DNA of 64,000 nucleotides, from assembly GCF_020510705.1 (NCBI RefSeq), contig NZ_CP075184.1:2852001-2916000 (forward strand), written 5' to 3'. Below are positions 1-9,322 of this stretch, piece by piece (the stretch's first letter is position 1; every line of letters begins with the position of its first letter). Position numbers and translations under genes: made by a program. The notes beneath the pieces were generated by a model that worked only from the letters and a program-made list of their open reading frames with translations, was not told the origin of the DNA and ran no database searches. The stretch is from Acidovorax radicis. GTDB taxonomy: Bacteria; Pseudomonadota; Gammaproteobacteria; Burkholderiales; Burkholderiaceae_C.

Positions 1-68
1 AGCCCCCGCAGACCGTCGACGATCTGGCTGACCAGAGGTGTCTGGAGGTCGGGGCTGAGAGTGAGCAT
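1..68 (-). CDS. MocR/GntR-type regulator, N-terminal fragment
   Basis: Only the first 22 codons are inside the window. The ATG is at 66-68 on the minus strand and the frame is open to the edge. The visible residues include PLVSQIVDGLRG, which resembles the start of a GntR-family winged helix (a PL..QI...LR pattern). Members of the MocR branch (GabR, PdxR) carry an aminotransferase-like domain after this helix and often sit divergent to gabT or pdx genes, as here. The regulatory role for gabT is inferred from the divergent position and the inverted repeat at 131-156. A plain GntR regulator is equally possible because the effector domain lies outside the window. Confidence 0.5.
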   Translation of the reverse strand, partial: MLTLSPDLQTPLVSQIVDGLRG

Positions 69-130
69 CAGGAGAGCAAAAAAGGGGGCGAATTGTGCAC
101 TGGGTTGGCGCACACCAAATCAGGGATTGC

Positions 131-156
131 CTGTACAGGATTCTAGACCTGCACAG
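131..156. promoter_or_regulatory. Candidate operator between regulator and gabT
   Basis: CTGTACAGG (131-139) and CCTGCACAG (148-156) form an inverted repeat with 8 of 9 positions matching and an 8-base spacer. A further half-site, CTGTAC, lies at 178-183. The site sits in the divergent region between the regulator start (68) and gabT (271), which suits control by the MocR-like protein. The binding partner is an inference. Confidence 0.4.
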
Positions 157-270
157 TGCGCGCCAAACAGCGCTGCGCTGTACATGGACGGGCCGTGACG
201 TGACTTCCAGAATTCGTTCAATTCCTGGTTTTCATCCCCTTTTTGTCCTTCACAGCCACCGCCCCACACC

Positions 271-1563
271 ATGCAGCAAGACCGCCACTTCACCAACGCC
301 GCCCTCCTCACCCGCCGCCACGCCGCCGTGGCCCGGGGCGTGGGCCAGGCCCATGACCTCTTCATCCACAAGGCCCGCAATGCCGAGCTGTGGGATGTGG
401 AGGGCCGCCGCTTCATCGACTTTGCCGGTGGCATCGCCGTGCTCAACACCGGCCACCTGCACGCCGGTGTGATTGCCGCCGTGAAGGCCCAGCTGGACCT
501 GTACACCCACACCTGCTTTCAGGTGGTGGCGTATGAGCCCTACGTGGATGTGTGCGAACGCCTGAACACCCTGGCCCCTGGCGCGTTTGCCAAAAAGAGC
601 CTGCTGTTGACCACCGGCGCCGAGGCCGTGGAAAATGCCATCAAGATCGCCCGAGCCTACACCAAGCGCCCCGGCGTGATCGCCTTCACGGGCGGCTACC
701 ACGGCCGCACCAACCTCACGCTGGGCCTGACCGGCAAGGTCGCGCCTTACAAGATTGGGTTCGGCCCCTTCCCTGGTGAGATGTACCACGCCCTTTTCCC
801 CAATGCACTGCATGGCGTAAGCGTGGAGCAGGCGCTGCACTCGGTGGAGCTGATCTTCAAGAACGACATCGAGCCCGAGCGCGTGGCTGCCTTCATCGTT
901 GAGCCCGTGCAGGGCGAAGGCGGCTTCTACGTGGCCCCGCCGGAATTCATCACCGGCCTCAAGGCCCTGGCAGACCGCTACGGCATCCTGCTGATTGCCG
1001 ACGAAGTGCAAACTGGCGCGGGCCGCACGGGCACCTGGTTTGCGTGCGAGCAATGGCCGGTGGCCCCGGACCTCATCACCACCGCCAAGTCGCTGGCGGG
1101 CGGCTTCCCCTTGTCGGGCGTGGTGGGCCGCGCCGACGTCATCGACGCGCCAGCGGCCGGTGGCCTGGGTGGCACCTATGCCGGCAGCCCCGTGGCCTGC
1201 GCTGCAGCCCTGGCCGTGATCGATGCGTTCGAGCAGGAAAACCTGCTGGCCCGCAGCCAGGACATGGGCGCGCTGCTGGTCCATGCGCTGAAAGACATGG
1301 CTGCCAAAGTCCCCGCCATCGGCGACGTGCGCGGCCTGGGCGCTATGGTGGCGATCGAGCTGTTTGAAAACGGCGATGTACACCGCCCCGACGCCGCACT
1401 GACCAAAAAGGTCGTGGCCGAAGCCGCGCGGCGCGGGCTGATCCTGCTGTCCTGCGGCACTTACGGCAACGTGATCCGCATCCTGGTGCCCCTGACCGCA
1501 TCGGACGAACTGCTGCACGAAGGCCTGGCCATCCTGGCCGACAGCTTCGCGGCTGTGGGCTGA
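271..1563 (+). CDS. gabT: 4-aminobutyrate aminotransferase (GABA transaminase)
   Basis: 430 residues, the usual length for class-III PLP aminotransferases. It should transfer the amino group of GABA to 2-oxoglutarate, giving succinate semialdehyde, in the cytoplasm. Visible family features are the TTGAEAVENAIKIAR helix near residue 115, the cofactor-loop segment DEVQTGAGRTG near 244, and TTAKSLAGGFPLSG with the PLP lysine near residue 273. The gene starts a same-strand run with a polyamine/GABA-type ABC importer and gabD, so import, transamination and oxidation are grouped together. Related activities (5-aminovalerate or putrescine aminotransferase) cannot be excluded from sequence alone. Confidence 0.9.
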   Translation: MQQDRHFTNAALLTRRHAAVARGVGQAHDLFIHKARNAELWDVEGRRFIDFAGGIAVLNTGHLHAGVIAAVKAQLDLYTHTCFQVVAYEPYVDVCERLNTLAPGAFAKKSLLLTTGAEAVENAIKIARAYTKRPGVIAFTGGYHGRTNLTLGLTGKVAPYKIGFGPFPGEMYHALFPNALHGVSVEQALHSVELIFKNDIEPERVAAFIVEPVQGEGGFYVAPPEFITGLKALADRYGILLIADEVQTGAGRTGTWFACEQWPVAPDLITTAKSLAGGFPLSGVVGRADVIDAPAAGGLGGTYAGSPVACAAALAVIDAFEQENLLARSQDMGALLVHALKDMAAKVPAIGDVRGLGAMVAIELFENGDVHRPDAALTKKVVAEAARRGLILLSCGTYGNVIRILVPLTASDELLHEGLAILADSFAAVG

Positions 1564-1591
1564 ATTTTTCTCCCTTGATTGCCCCACCACC

Positions 1592-2701
<1,110 letters not shown>

Positions 2702-2753
2702 ACCGCATTTTTTGTTCCCCGTTCCCGTCCCTCAACCCCTAGGAATCCGCACC

Positions 2754-3788
2754 ATGAAAAACAAGAGCCTGATCGCCTGCGCTGCCCTGTCTGCCTGCCT
2801 GGCCCTGCCCAGCCTGGCACAGCAACAACTTACCGTCGTGAACTTTGGTGGTGCCAACGCCAATGCGCAAAAGAAGGCGTTTTACGAGCCCTACGAAAAG
2901 GCAGGCAACAAGATCGTGGCCGTGGAGTACAACGGCGAGCAGGCCAAGGTCAAGGCCATGGTCGAGGCCAAGAAGGTGACCTGGGACGTGGTCGAGGTCG
3001 AGTCACCCGACGCCGCACGCGGCTGCGATGAAGGCCTGTACGAAAAGCTGGACTACAGCAAGATCGTGCCCAAGGCCGACCTGCTGCCCGCTGCGGTGAA
3101 CGAATGCGCCGTGGGCATCTTCGTATGGTCCACCGTCATGGCCTATAACGGCGACAAGCTCAAGACCCCACCCACCAGCTGGGCTGACTTCTGGGACACC
3201 AAGAAGATCCCTGGCAAGCGCGGCATGCGCAAGGGCGCGCGCTACAACCTTGAATTTGCGCTGCTGGCCGATGGCGTGAAGCCCGCCGACGTGTACAAGG
3301 TGCTGGCCACCAAGGACGGTGCCGACCGCGCCTTCAAGAAGCTCACCGAACTCAAGCCCAACATCCAGTGGTGGGAGGCTGGTGCCCAGGCGCCGCAGTT
3401 CCTGGTGGCGGGCGATGTGGCCCTGACCACGGTGTTCAACGGCCGCATCGACGCCGCCAACCGCGAAGGCCGCAACCTCAAGATCTACTGGCCCGGCGGC
3501 ATCTACGACCTGGACTACTGGGCCATCCCCAAGGGCACGCCCAACAAGGATGCGGCCGTGAAGTTCATCGCCTTCACCATGCAGACGCCGCAGCAGGCCG
3601 CCTACGCACAAAACATTGCCTACGGCCCCGCCAACACCAAGGCCCTGGCCACTCTGGACAAGAAGGTGCTGGACGACCTGCCCACCTCGGCCACCAACGC
3701 CAAGGAGGCCCTGCAGTTCAGCGTGGGCTTCTGGGCCGACCAGGGCGAGGCGCTGGAAAAGCGCTTTGCCGCCTGGGCCACGCAGTAA
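2754..3788 (+). CDS. ABC transporter substrate-binding protein (polyamine/GABA family)
   Basis: 344 residues from the ATG at 2754; the frame is open further upstream, but only this start gives a signal peptide (KNKSLIACAALSACLALPSLA, cleavage after the second Ala of SLA). The mature part begins QQQLTVVNFGG and fits the PotD/SBP_bac_8 family of periplasmic binding proteins. It should capture the substrate in the periplasm and deliver it to the permeases at 3874-5976. The order ATPase, binding protein, permease, permease is typical of this family. The exact ligand is unknown: putrescine, spermidine, GABA or another amine would all fit the gabT/gabD context. Confidence 0.85.
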   Translation: MKNKSLIACAALSACLALPSLAQQQLTVVNFGGANANAQKKAFYEPYEKAGNKIVAVEYNGEQAKVKAMVEAKKVTWDVVEVESPDAARGCDEGLYEKLDYSKIVPKADLLPAAVNECAVGIFVWSTVMAYNGDKLKTPPTSWADFWDTKKIPGKRGMRKGARYNLEFALLADGVKPADVYKVLATKDGADRAFKKLTELKPNIQWWEAGAQAPQFLVAGDVALTTVFNGRIDAANREGRNLKIYWPGGIYDLDYWAIPKGTPNKDAAVKFIAFTMQTPQQAAYAQNIAYGPANTKALATLDKKVLDDLPTSATNAKEALQFSVGFWADQGEALEKRFAAWATQ

Positions 3789-3873
3789 GCCTGCGCCCGC
3801 CCGCCTGAGCCATGAGCACACACCAGCAGCACACAGAGCCCACCACCATGCAAGCCCCTCCGGCGTGATCGCC

Positions 3874-5133
3874 ATGAACGCCCCTGATATGGCCCCGCCC
3901 CGCGCGCAGGACAGCCACGCCCCCGGCGCGCTGCGCAAAGCCCTGGCCCGCGCCGAAGTGCGGCGCAAATGGCGGGCGTTCAGCCTCACGCTGCCCTTGC
4001 TGGTGTTCTTGCTGCTCACGCTGCTGGTGCCCATTGCCGCGCTGCTGCAGCGTGCGGTGGAGAACCCCGAGGTGGCCAACGCACTGCCCGGCACCATGCG
4101 TGCCCTGGACGGCTGGGACCGGCGCGACGCACCACCGGCTGCGGCCTACGCCGCACTGGTGGGCGACCTCGCCCGCCTGCCAGACCGCTCGGACGCTGGC
4201 GCCCTGGCGCGCCGACTCAACTCCGAGGTGCCGGGCGCACGCTCCATGGTGATGGGGGCCTACCGCGACCTGCCTTTTGAAGGCACCCCGGACGCCATCA
4301 AGGAGCGCCTGCTGGGCGCAGACCCACGCTGGGGTGAGGCGCCCTTCTGGCGCGCCATTGCCAAAAACGGCGCCCGCTGGACGCCCGACTACCTGCTCGC
4401 ATCGGTGGACCTGCAGCGCGACGCGCTGGGCCAGGTCGAACGCATGCCCGAGGAGCAGCGCGCCTTCGGCGGCATCCTGCTGCGCACATTCCACATCAGC
4501 CTGGTGGTCACGCTGGTGTGCCTGCTGGTGGGCTACCCGCTGGCCTGGTGGCTGGCATCGCTGCCCGCCCGCTCGGCCAACGTGCTGATGATCCTGGTGC
4601 TGGTGCCGTTCTGGACCTCGATCCTGGTGCGCGCGGCCGCATGGATCGTGCTGCTGCAGTCCGAAGGCCTGGTCAACCGGGGGCTGATGGGCCTGGGCCT
4701 GATCGAGCAGCCACTGGCGCTGCTGTTCAACCGCACGGGCGTGGTGATTGCCATGGTGCACATCCTGCTGCCGTTCATGATCCTGCCGCTGTACAGCGTG
4801 ATGAAAAGCGTGCCGCCCACCTACCTGCGCGCTGCGGTGTCGCTGGGCAGCTCGCCCATCGCCGCGTTCTTTCGGGTGTATGTGCCGCAAACCTACCCCG
4901 GCATTGGCGCGGGTGCGCTGCTGGTGTTCATCCTGGCCATCGGCTACTACGTCACGCCCGCGCTGCTGGGCGGGGCCGATGACCAGATGCTGAGCTACTA
5001 CATCGCCCGCTACACCAACGTGGAAGTGAACTGGGGCATGGCCTGCGCGCTGGGCGCCCTGCTGCTGGCCGCCACGCTGCTGCTGTACGGCGTGTACCGC
5101 CGCATTGGCAAGGCCGAACTGAGCCTGGGCTAA
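3874..5133 (+). CDS. ABC transporter permease 1 (PotB type) with long periplasmic insert
   Basis: 419 residues from the ATG at 3874. The frame continues upstream through the end of the binding-protein gene, but that part is not transporter-like. One membrane helix lies near residues 36-58 (FSLTLPLLVFLLLTLLVPIA). It is followed by a hydrophilic stretch of about 140 residues, then a standard BPD_transp_1 block starting at LRTFHISLVVTLVCLLVGYPLAW. Ordinary PotB proteins are about 280-300 residues, so the insert between helix 1 and helix 2 accounts for the extra length and probably faces the periplasm. It pairs with the permease at 5155. Confidence 0.85.
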   Translation: MNAPDMAPPRAQDSHAPGALRKALARAEVRRKWRAFSLTLPLLVFLLLTLLVPIAALLQRAVENPEVANALPGTMRALDGWDRRDAPPAAAYAALVGDLARLPDRSDAGALARRLNSEVPGARSMVMGAYRDLPFEGTPDAIKERLLGADPRWGEAPFWRAIAKNGARWTPDYLLASVDLQRDALGQVERMPEEQRAFGGILLRTFHISLVVTLVCLLVGYPLAWWLASLPARSANVLMILVLVPFWTSILVRAAAWIVLLQSEGLVNRGLMGLGLIEQPLALLFNRTGVVIAMVHILLPFMILPLYSVMKSVPPTYLRAAVSLGSSPIAAFFRVYVPQTYPGIGAGALLVFILAIGYYVTPALLGGADDQMLSYYIARYTNVEVNWGMACALGALLLAATLLLYGVYRRIGKAELSLG

Positions 5134-5154
5134 CCACTTCATAAGACATTCGCC

Positions 5155-5976
5155 ATGCGTCATTACCTGCCCCAATTCCCCCTGTACGCCACGTTGGCCG
5201 ACAAGCTCGGCTGGTGGGCCGTGCGCGCGCTGTGCGTGGCCGTGCTGGTGTTCCTGCTGGCCCCCATCCTGGTGATGGTGCCGCTGTCGTTCTCCGAGAG
5301 TTCGTTCCTCGCCTACCCCATCCACGGCTGGTCGCTCAAGTGGTATCGCAACCTGTTCGAGTCGGCCGAATGGGCCCGTGCCACGCGCAACAGCTTCATC
5401 GTGGCACCCGCAGCCACGCTCATTGCCACTGTGCTGGGCACCTTGGCCGCCGTGGGCTTGTCGCGGGCGGACTTCCGGTTCAAGGGGCTGCTGATGGCCA
5501 TCCTGATTGCCCCCATGGTGGTGCCCATCATCGTGGTCGGTGTGGCCACCTACCTGTACTTTGCGCCGCTGGGCCTGGCAGACAGCTACTTCGGCCTCAT
5601 CATCGTGCACGCAGCGCTAGGTGCGCCGTTCGTGCTGACCACCGTGCTGGCCACGCTGGCGGGCTTCAACCACAACCTGGTGCGCGCCTCGCTGAGCCTG
5701 GGCGAGACACCGTTCAACACCTTCTTTCGCGTCACACTGCCAGTGATTGCACCGGGCGTGATCTCGGGGGCGCTGTTCGCGTTTGCCACCTCGTTCGACG
5801 AAGTGGTAGTCACGCTGTTCCTGGCGGGCGCCGAGCAGGCCACGCTGCCGCGCCAGATGTTCACCGGCATCCGCGAGAACATCTCGCCCACCATTGCGGC
5901 AGTGGCCACGCTGCTCATCCTATTCACCACCAGCCTGCTGCTGATGCTGGAGTGGATCCGGGGTCGGCGCGCATGA
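5155..5976 (+). CDS. ABC transporter permease 2 (PotC type)
   Basis: 273 residues, normal for PotC-like permeases. A first helix near residues 20-45 (VRALCVAVLVFLLAPILVMV) is followed by the binding-protein-dependent transport domain. The EAA-like cytoplasmic loop is visible as SLGETPFNTFFRVTLPVIAPG, the segment that contacts the ATPase. It starts 21 bases after permease 1 and completes the four-gene importer. It acts in the inner membrane. No transporter gene follows; the next 212 bases separate it from gabD. Confidence 0.88.
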   Translation: MRHYLPQFPLYATLADKLGWWAVRALCVAVLVFLLAPILVMVPLSFSESSFLAYPIHGWSLKWYRNLFESAEWARATRNSFIVAPAATLIATVLGTLAAVGLSRADFRFKGLLMAILIAPMVVPIIVVGVATYLYFAPLGLADSYFGLIIVHAALGAPFVLTTVLATLAGFNHNLVRASLSLGETPFNTFFRVTLPVIAPGVISGALFAFATSFDEVVVTLFLAGAEQATLPRQMFTGIRENISPTIAAVATLLILFTTSLLLMLEWIRGRRA

Positions 5977-6067
5977 CGGCGCAGGGCGTGTTCACCCGTG
6001 CATGTGCCCGCACCATGCCCCTGTTGCCGGTGCCACTTTGGCGACGCAGGGCGCAACCCTGCCCATG

Positions 6068-6082
6068 CTAGCCTTTGGCTAG
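6068..6082. promoter_or_regulatory. Short palindrome upstream of gabD
   Basis: CTAGCC-TTT-GGCTAG is a perfect 6-3-6 inverted repeat in the 212-base gap between the permease gene and gabD. It could be an operator or part of a gabD-specific promoter region. It is short, and no -35/-10 pair is obvious, so the call is tentative. Confidence 0.25.
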
Positions 6083-6188
6083 ACGCACGCAGGCCCTTTG
6101 AACAGGCTCTTAGGCGCCCGCCCCGCACCCCTTCCCTTACCCCTTTCTGCTCGCCCTCTGTTTCGTCACCTATCCCGGAAGCACTCCC

Positions 6189-7679
6189 ATGGACATGAAG
6201 ACATCTCCCCTCGCACTGCTCAACGACCCCACGCTGCTCAAGACCGACGGCCTCATCAACGGCCAGTGGGTGGCGGGCAGCAGCCGTTTTGACGTGAACG
6301 ACCCGGCCACGGGCCTCAAGCTGGCCGACGTGGCCAACCTGGGCCCTGCCGACGCCGAGGCGGCCATCGCCGCCGCCAACGCCGCCTGGGGCCCCTGGAA
6401 GACCAAGACCGCCAAGGAGCGCAGCATCATCCTGCGCAAGTGGTACGACCTGCTGATGGCCAACCAGGACGACCTGGGCCGCATCATGACCGCCGAACAA
6501 GGCAAGCCCCTGGCCGAAGCCAAGGGCGAAGTCGCCTACGGCTCGAGTTTTGTGGAATGGTTTGCCGAAGAGGCCAAGCGCATCAACGGCGAGACACTGC
6601 CTCAGTTTGACAACAGCCGCCGCCTGCTGGTCCTCAAGCAGCCCATCGGCGTGTGCGCGGCCATCACACCGTGGAACTTCCCGCTGGCCATGATCACCCG
6701 CAAAGTCGCACCCGCCCTGGCCGCAGGCTGCCCCGTGGTCATCAAGCCCGCCGAGCTGACGCCGCTCACCGCCCTGGCAGCCGCCGAGCTGGCCATCCGC
6801 GCTGGCATTCCAGCCGGTGTGTTCAACATCCTGCCCGCCGACAGTGACAACTCCATCGCCATCGGCAAGGTGCTGTGCGCAAGCGACGTGGTGCGCCACA
6901 TCAGCTTCACGGGCAGCACCGAAGTGGGCCGCATCCTGATGGCGCAGTCGGCCCCCACCGTCAAGAAGATGTCGCTGGAGCTGGGCGGCAATGCGCCCTT
7001 CCTGGTGTTTGACGACGCCGACATCGACAGCGCCGTCGAAGGCGCCTTTGCCAGCAAGTACCGCAACGCGGGCCAGACCTGCGTGTGCACTAACCGCTTT
7101 TATGTGCAGGAAGGCGTGTACGACGAGTTCGTGACCAAATTCGCGGCCAAGGTGAAGGCGGCCAAGGTAGGCAACGGCTTTGAGGCCGGTGTGAACCAGG
7201 GCCCGCTGATCGAGGAAGCCGCGCTCGTGAAGGTGCAACGCCATGTGGATGATGCGATTGCCAAGGGCGGCCAAGTGCTAGCGGGCGGCAAACGACTGCA
7301 AAGCCTGGGTTCGGGCCAGTTCTTTGAACCCACAGTGATCGCCAACGCCACGGCCGACATGCTGTGCGCCCGCGAGGAAACCTTCGGCCCCTTTGCCCCC
7401 GTGTTCAAGTTCAAGACCGAACAAGAAGCCATCGACGCCGCCAACAACACCGAGTTTGGCCTGGCCAGCTACTTCTACAGCCGCGACGTGGGCCGCATCT
7501 TCCGCGTGACCGAGGCACTGGAATACGGCATGGTCGGCGCCAACGTGGGCATCCTGGCCACCGAGCACGTGCCGTTTGGCGGCGTCAAGCAGTCGGGCCT
7601 GGGCCGCGAGGGGTCGCACTACGGCATGGACGACTATGTGGAGATCAAGTACCTGTGCCTGGGGGATATCCAGAAGTAG
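6189..7679 (+). CDS. gabD: Succinate-semialdehyde dehydrogenase
   Basis: 496 residues, close to the length of E. coli GabD. It oxidises succinate semialdehyde, the product of GabT, to succinate with NAD(P)+. Aldehyde dehydrogenase motifs are plain: PWNFPLAMITRK near residue 160, the general-base segment MSLELGGNAPFLVF near 260, and the catalytic cysteine in AGQTCVCTNRF near residue 297. Cysteines two apart (CVC) at the active site are also found in GabD. A second in-frame ATG three codons in (6195) is possible. With gabT it forms a complete GABA-to-succinate route. Confidence 0.93.
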   Translation: MDMKTSPLALLNDPTLLKTDGLINGQWVAGSSRFDVNDPATGLKLADVANLGPADAEAAIAAANAAWGPWKTKTAKERSIILRKWYDLLMANQDDLGRIMTAEQGKPLAEAKGEVAYGSSFVEWFAEEAKRINGETLPQFDNSRRLLVLKQPIGVCAAITPWNFPLAMITRKVAPALAAGCPVVIKPAELTPLTALAAAELAIRAGIPAGVFNILPADSDNSIAIGKVLCASDVVRHISFTGSTEVGRILMAQSAPTVKKMSLELGGNAPFLVFDDADIDSAVEGAFASKYRNAGQTCVCTNRFYVQEGVYDEFVTKFAAKVKAAKVGNGFEAGVNQGPLIEEAALVKVQRHVDDAIAKGGQVLAGGKRLQSLGSGQFFEPTVIANATADMLCAREETFGPFAPVFKFKTEQEAIDAANNTEFGLASYFYSRDVGRIFRVTEALEYGMVGANVGILATEHVPFGGVKQSGLGREGSHYGMDDYVEIKYLCLGDIQK

Positions 7680-7690
7680 GCCATCGCACA

Positions 7691-7748
7691 TTTTACTATT
7701 GATTTAATAGCTGCTAGCGCTTAACAGATAAGCGCTAGAGGCCAAAAT
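7691..7748 (+). repeat. Palindromic repeat, copy 1 (intergenic)
   Basis: About 58 bases after gabD containing AATAGCTGCTAGCGCTTA, a short loop, then AAGCGCTAGAGGCCAAAAT. The AGCGCTTA arms can fold into a hairpin. The same core is found at 39557-39607, 46098-46156 and, inverted, at 26061-26133. Its right edge meets the stop codon of the ROK-like gene at 7748-7750. It may also act as a 3' hairpin for gabD. Confidence 0.85.
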
Positions 7749-8950
7749 CACCGAGATAACTGCGGCACGCGGTTGGTGTAGCTTGCATTGCCCAGCCCCG
7801 TGCCCACCGTCAGCACGGCCCAGTGCCTGACGTCCTGCATGAAGGGCATTTCCGAAAGCCCCTGCACCACCGCGTCGTTGTGCAGACACACCTGGGTGCG
7901 GCCGTCGCCGATGTGCGGCAGCCGCTCACACACATCGCGCGGCAGGTGAAAGCGGGTGCTCTCCCAGTTGCCCGGCAGATTCTGGGTGCCGCCGGCCAGA
8001 GAGCCGTCCTCCTCCACCAGCCCCGGGCAGGCCACGCCGATGTAGGGTGCCAGGCGGATTTTCTTTTTCTCGGCATGCGCGACCAGGTCTTCCAGCATGG
8101 TGACGATGCCTTCCACCAGTCCGTCACACGTGGGCCCGTCATCGGCGTGGGCCCATTTTTCGCGGCGCACCACCTCGGCCAGTGACATGTCGGGCGCACG
8201 GTGCAAGTGGGTCTGCACAATGCCGCAGCGCACGTTGGTGCCGCCAATGTCCACGGCGAGAATGGCGTCATAGCTCTGCAAAAGCGCGGGCGGCGCCAGA
8301 TGCACCCAGCCGATCAATCCGCCCTCATCGGCGTGGTGGCGCAGGGTGCGCAGTTCCACGGGCACCTTTTCGGCCTGGAGGATTTTGGCGGCGCGGGCAA
8401 TGGCGCCACTACCCACCTCGCTTTGGTGAAAGCCACCGCCGATGATGATGCGCTGCACGCCGCGCCAGGTCTTGTGTTTCAGAAAACACCGCACCACGTG
8501 CGCGAGTTGCATCGCATAGTCTTCCGAAGCAGCCGCGATGGCTTGCGCTGCAACGCCGTCCTTCTCCAGCAAGGCGTCGAGCCGGTGCTTGCTCAGTTCG
8601 CGCGTGGGCTTGTCGCCCATCGGGTCCTTGCCTGCCATGGAGGTAAACAGTTTCCGCCAGGCATCCAGCATGTGGCGAAAGGCCGTGCGGCTGGCTGCAT
8701 CGCCCACATAACCATCACCGTCACGCAGCTCCAGGCTGTATCCCTCAATGACCGCTGACGCCAGCCGCATATCGCCGTGCGGCCCGATGATGCCCAGTTC
8801 ACGCTGGGCCTTGGCATCCTTGGCCTCCTTGGTTTCGCGGACGGCACCGGGCCTGGCGTGGCCCACCCGCTTCTTTGCCGGATGCTGTTCCTTGCCGTTG
8901 CTTTTGCTTTTGCCGTTGCCGTTTACCTTTTCCGCGTCCTTGGAAGCCAT
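7748..8950 (-). CDS. ROK-family (glucokinase-like) protein with permuted half-domains
   Basis: 400 residues. The first ~50 are rich in Lys, Gly and Asn and look unstructured. ROK sugar kinases begin with the phosphate loop DxGGTx, continue to GTGxGxG about 130 residues later, and end with IVxGGG and a GLIGAA-like tail. Here the order is swapped: RIIIGGGF is near residue 171 and HHADEGGLIGWVHLA near 205-218, then DIGGTNVRCG near 232, ACPGLVEEDG near 310 and TVGTGLGNASY near 382, close to the C-terminus. The ROK zinc motif (CGCxGC) is not present. Substrate and activity are unknown. It faces gabD across the repeat at 7691 and has no operon partner. Confidence 0.75.
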   Translation of the reverse strand: MASKDAEKVNGNGKSKSNGKEQHPAKKRVGHARPGAVRETKEAKDAKAQRELGIIGPHGDMRLASAVIEGYSLELRDGDGYVGDAASRTAFRHMLDAWRKLFTSMAGKDPMGDKPTRELSKHRLDALLEKDGVAAQAIAAASEDYAMQLAHVVRCFLKHKTWRGVQRIIIGGGFHQSEVGSGAIARAAKILQAEKVPVELRTLRHHADEGGLIGWVHLAPPALLQSYDAILAVDIGGTNVRCGIVQTHLHRAPDMSLAEVVRREKWAHADDGPTCDGLVEGIVTMLEDLVAHAEKKKIRLAPYIGVACPGLVEEDGSLAGGTQNLPGNWESTRFHLPRDVCERLPHIGDGRTQVCLHNDAVVQGLSEMPFMQDVRHWAVLTVGTGLGNASYTNRVPQLSR

Positions 8951-9154
8951 TCATTTCCTCATGCGATGGAGACCCGCGCGCGGGGCCATCCAGGCATGGT
9001 GAGGCAAGGGGCAACGGAGCCACGTCAGCCAATGCCTTGACATCGCTCCGCTTGCGATACGCGCAGCATTGACGTGCACCCCGCGCAATACACGGGGGAT
9101 GACAAAAGCGAGGCCAGGGAGGGAAGCGGGAGAGGATGCTCAGCCAGAGAAGGC

Positions 9155-9177
9155 TGGAGCGGTGAAGGGAGTCGAAC
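9155..9177. other. Candidate distal attachment site of the tRNA-Gly element
   Basis: TGGAGCGGTGAAGGGAGTCG followed by AAC repeats the 3' end of the tRNA-Gly gene at 17236-17259 in the same orientation, with one missing G and one G/A change (22 of 24 positions). A truncated tRNA 3' end at the far side of an integrase-bearing segment is the classical signature of tRNA-targeted integration. The mismatches suggest an old, decaying junction. The rest of the 8951-9322 interval shows no gene I can support. Confidence 0.7.
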
Positions 9178-9322
9178 TGTTGCTTCTATTCCGCATGGGT
9201 GCTTGTTTTCAGCGATTCGATTTATTTTTTACCCCCACTTTTTCCCCATCGCCATCGGTTCTATTCCATCAGCACCAGGGCCGGTGCTGCGTCTGCGTCC
9301 TCCGCGGAAAGAAACACAGCGA

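Noticed and set aside
3718..5610. 630-codon open frame opposite the ABC permease genes
   Set aside because: Gln/His/Arg-rich with no recognisable domain; opposite two clear membrane proteins.
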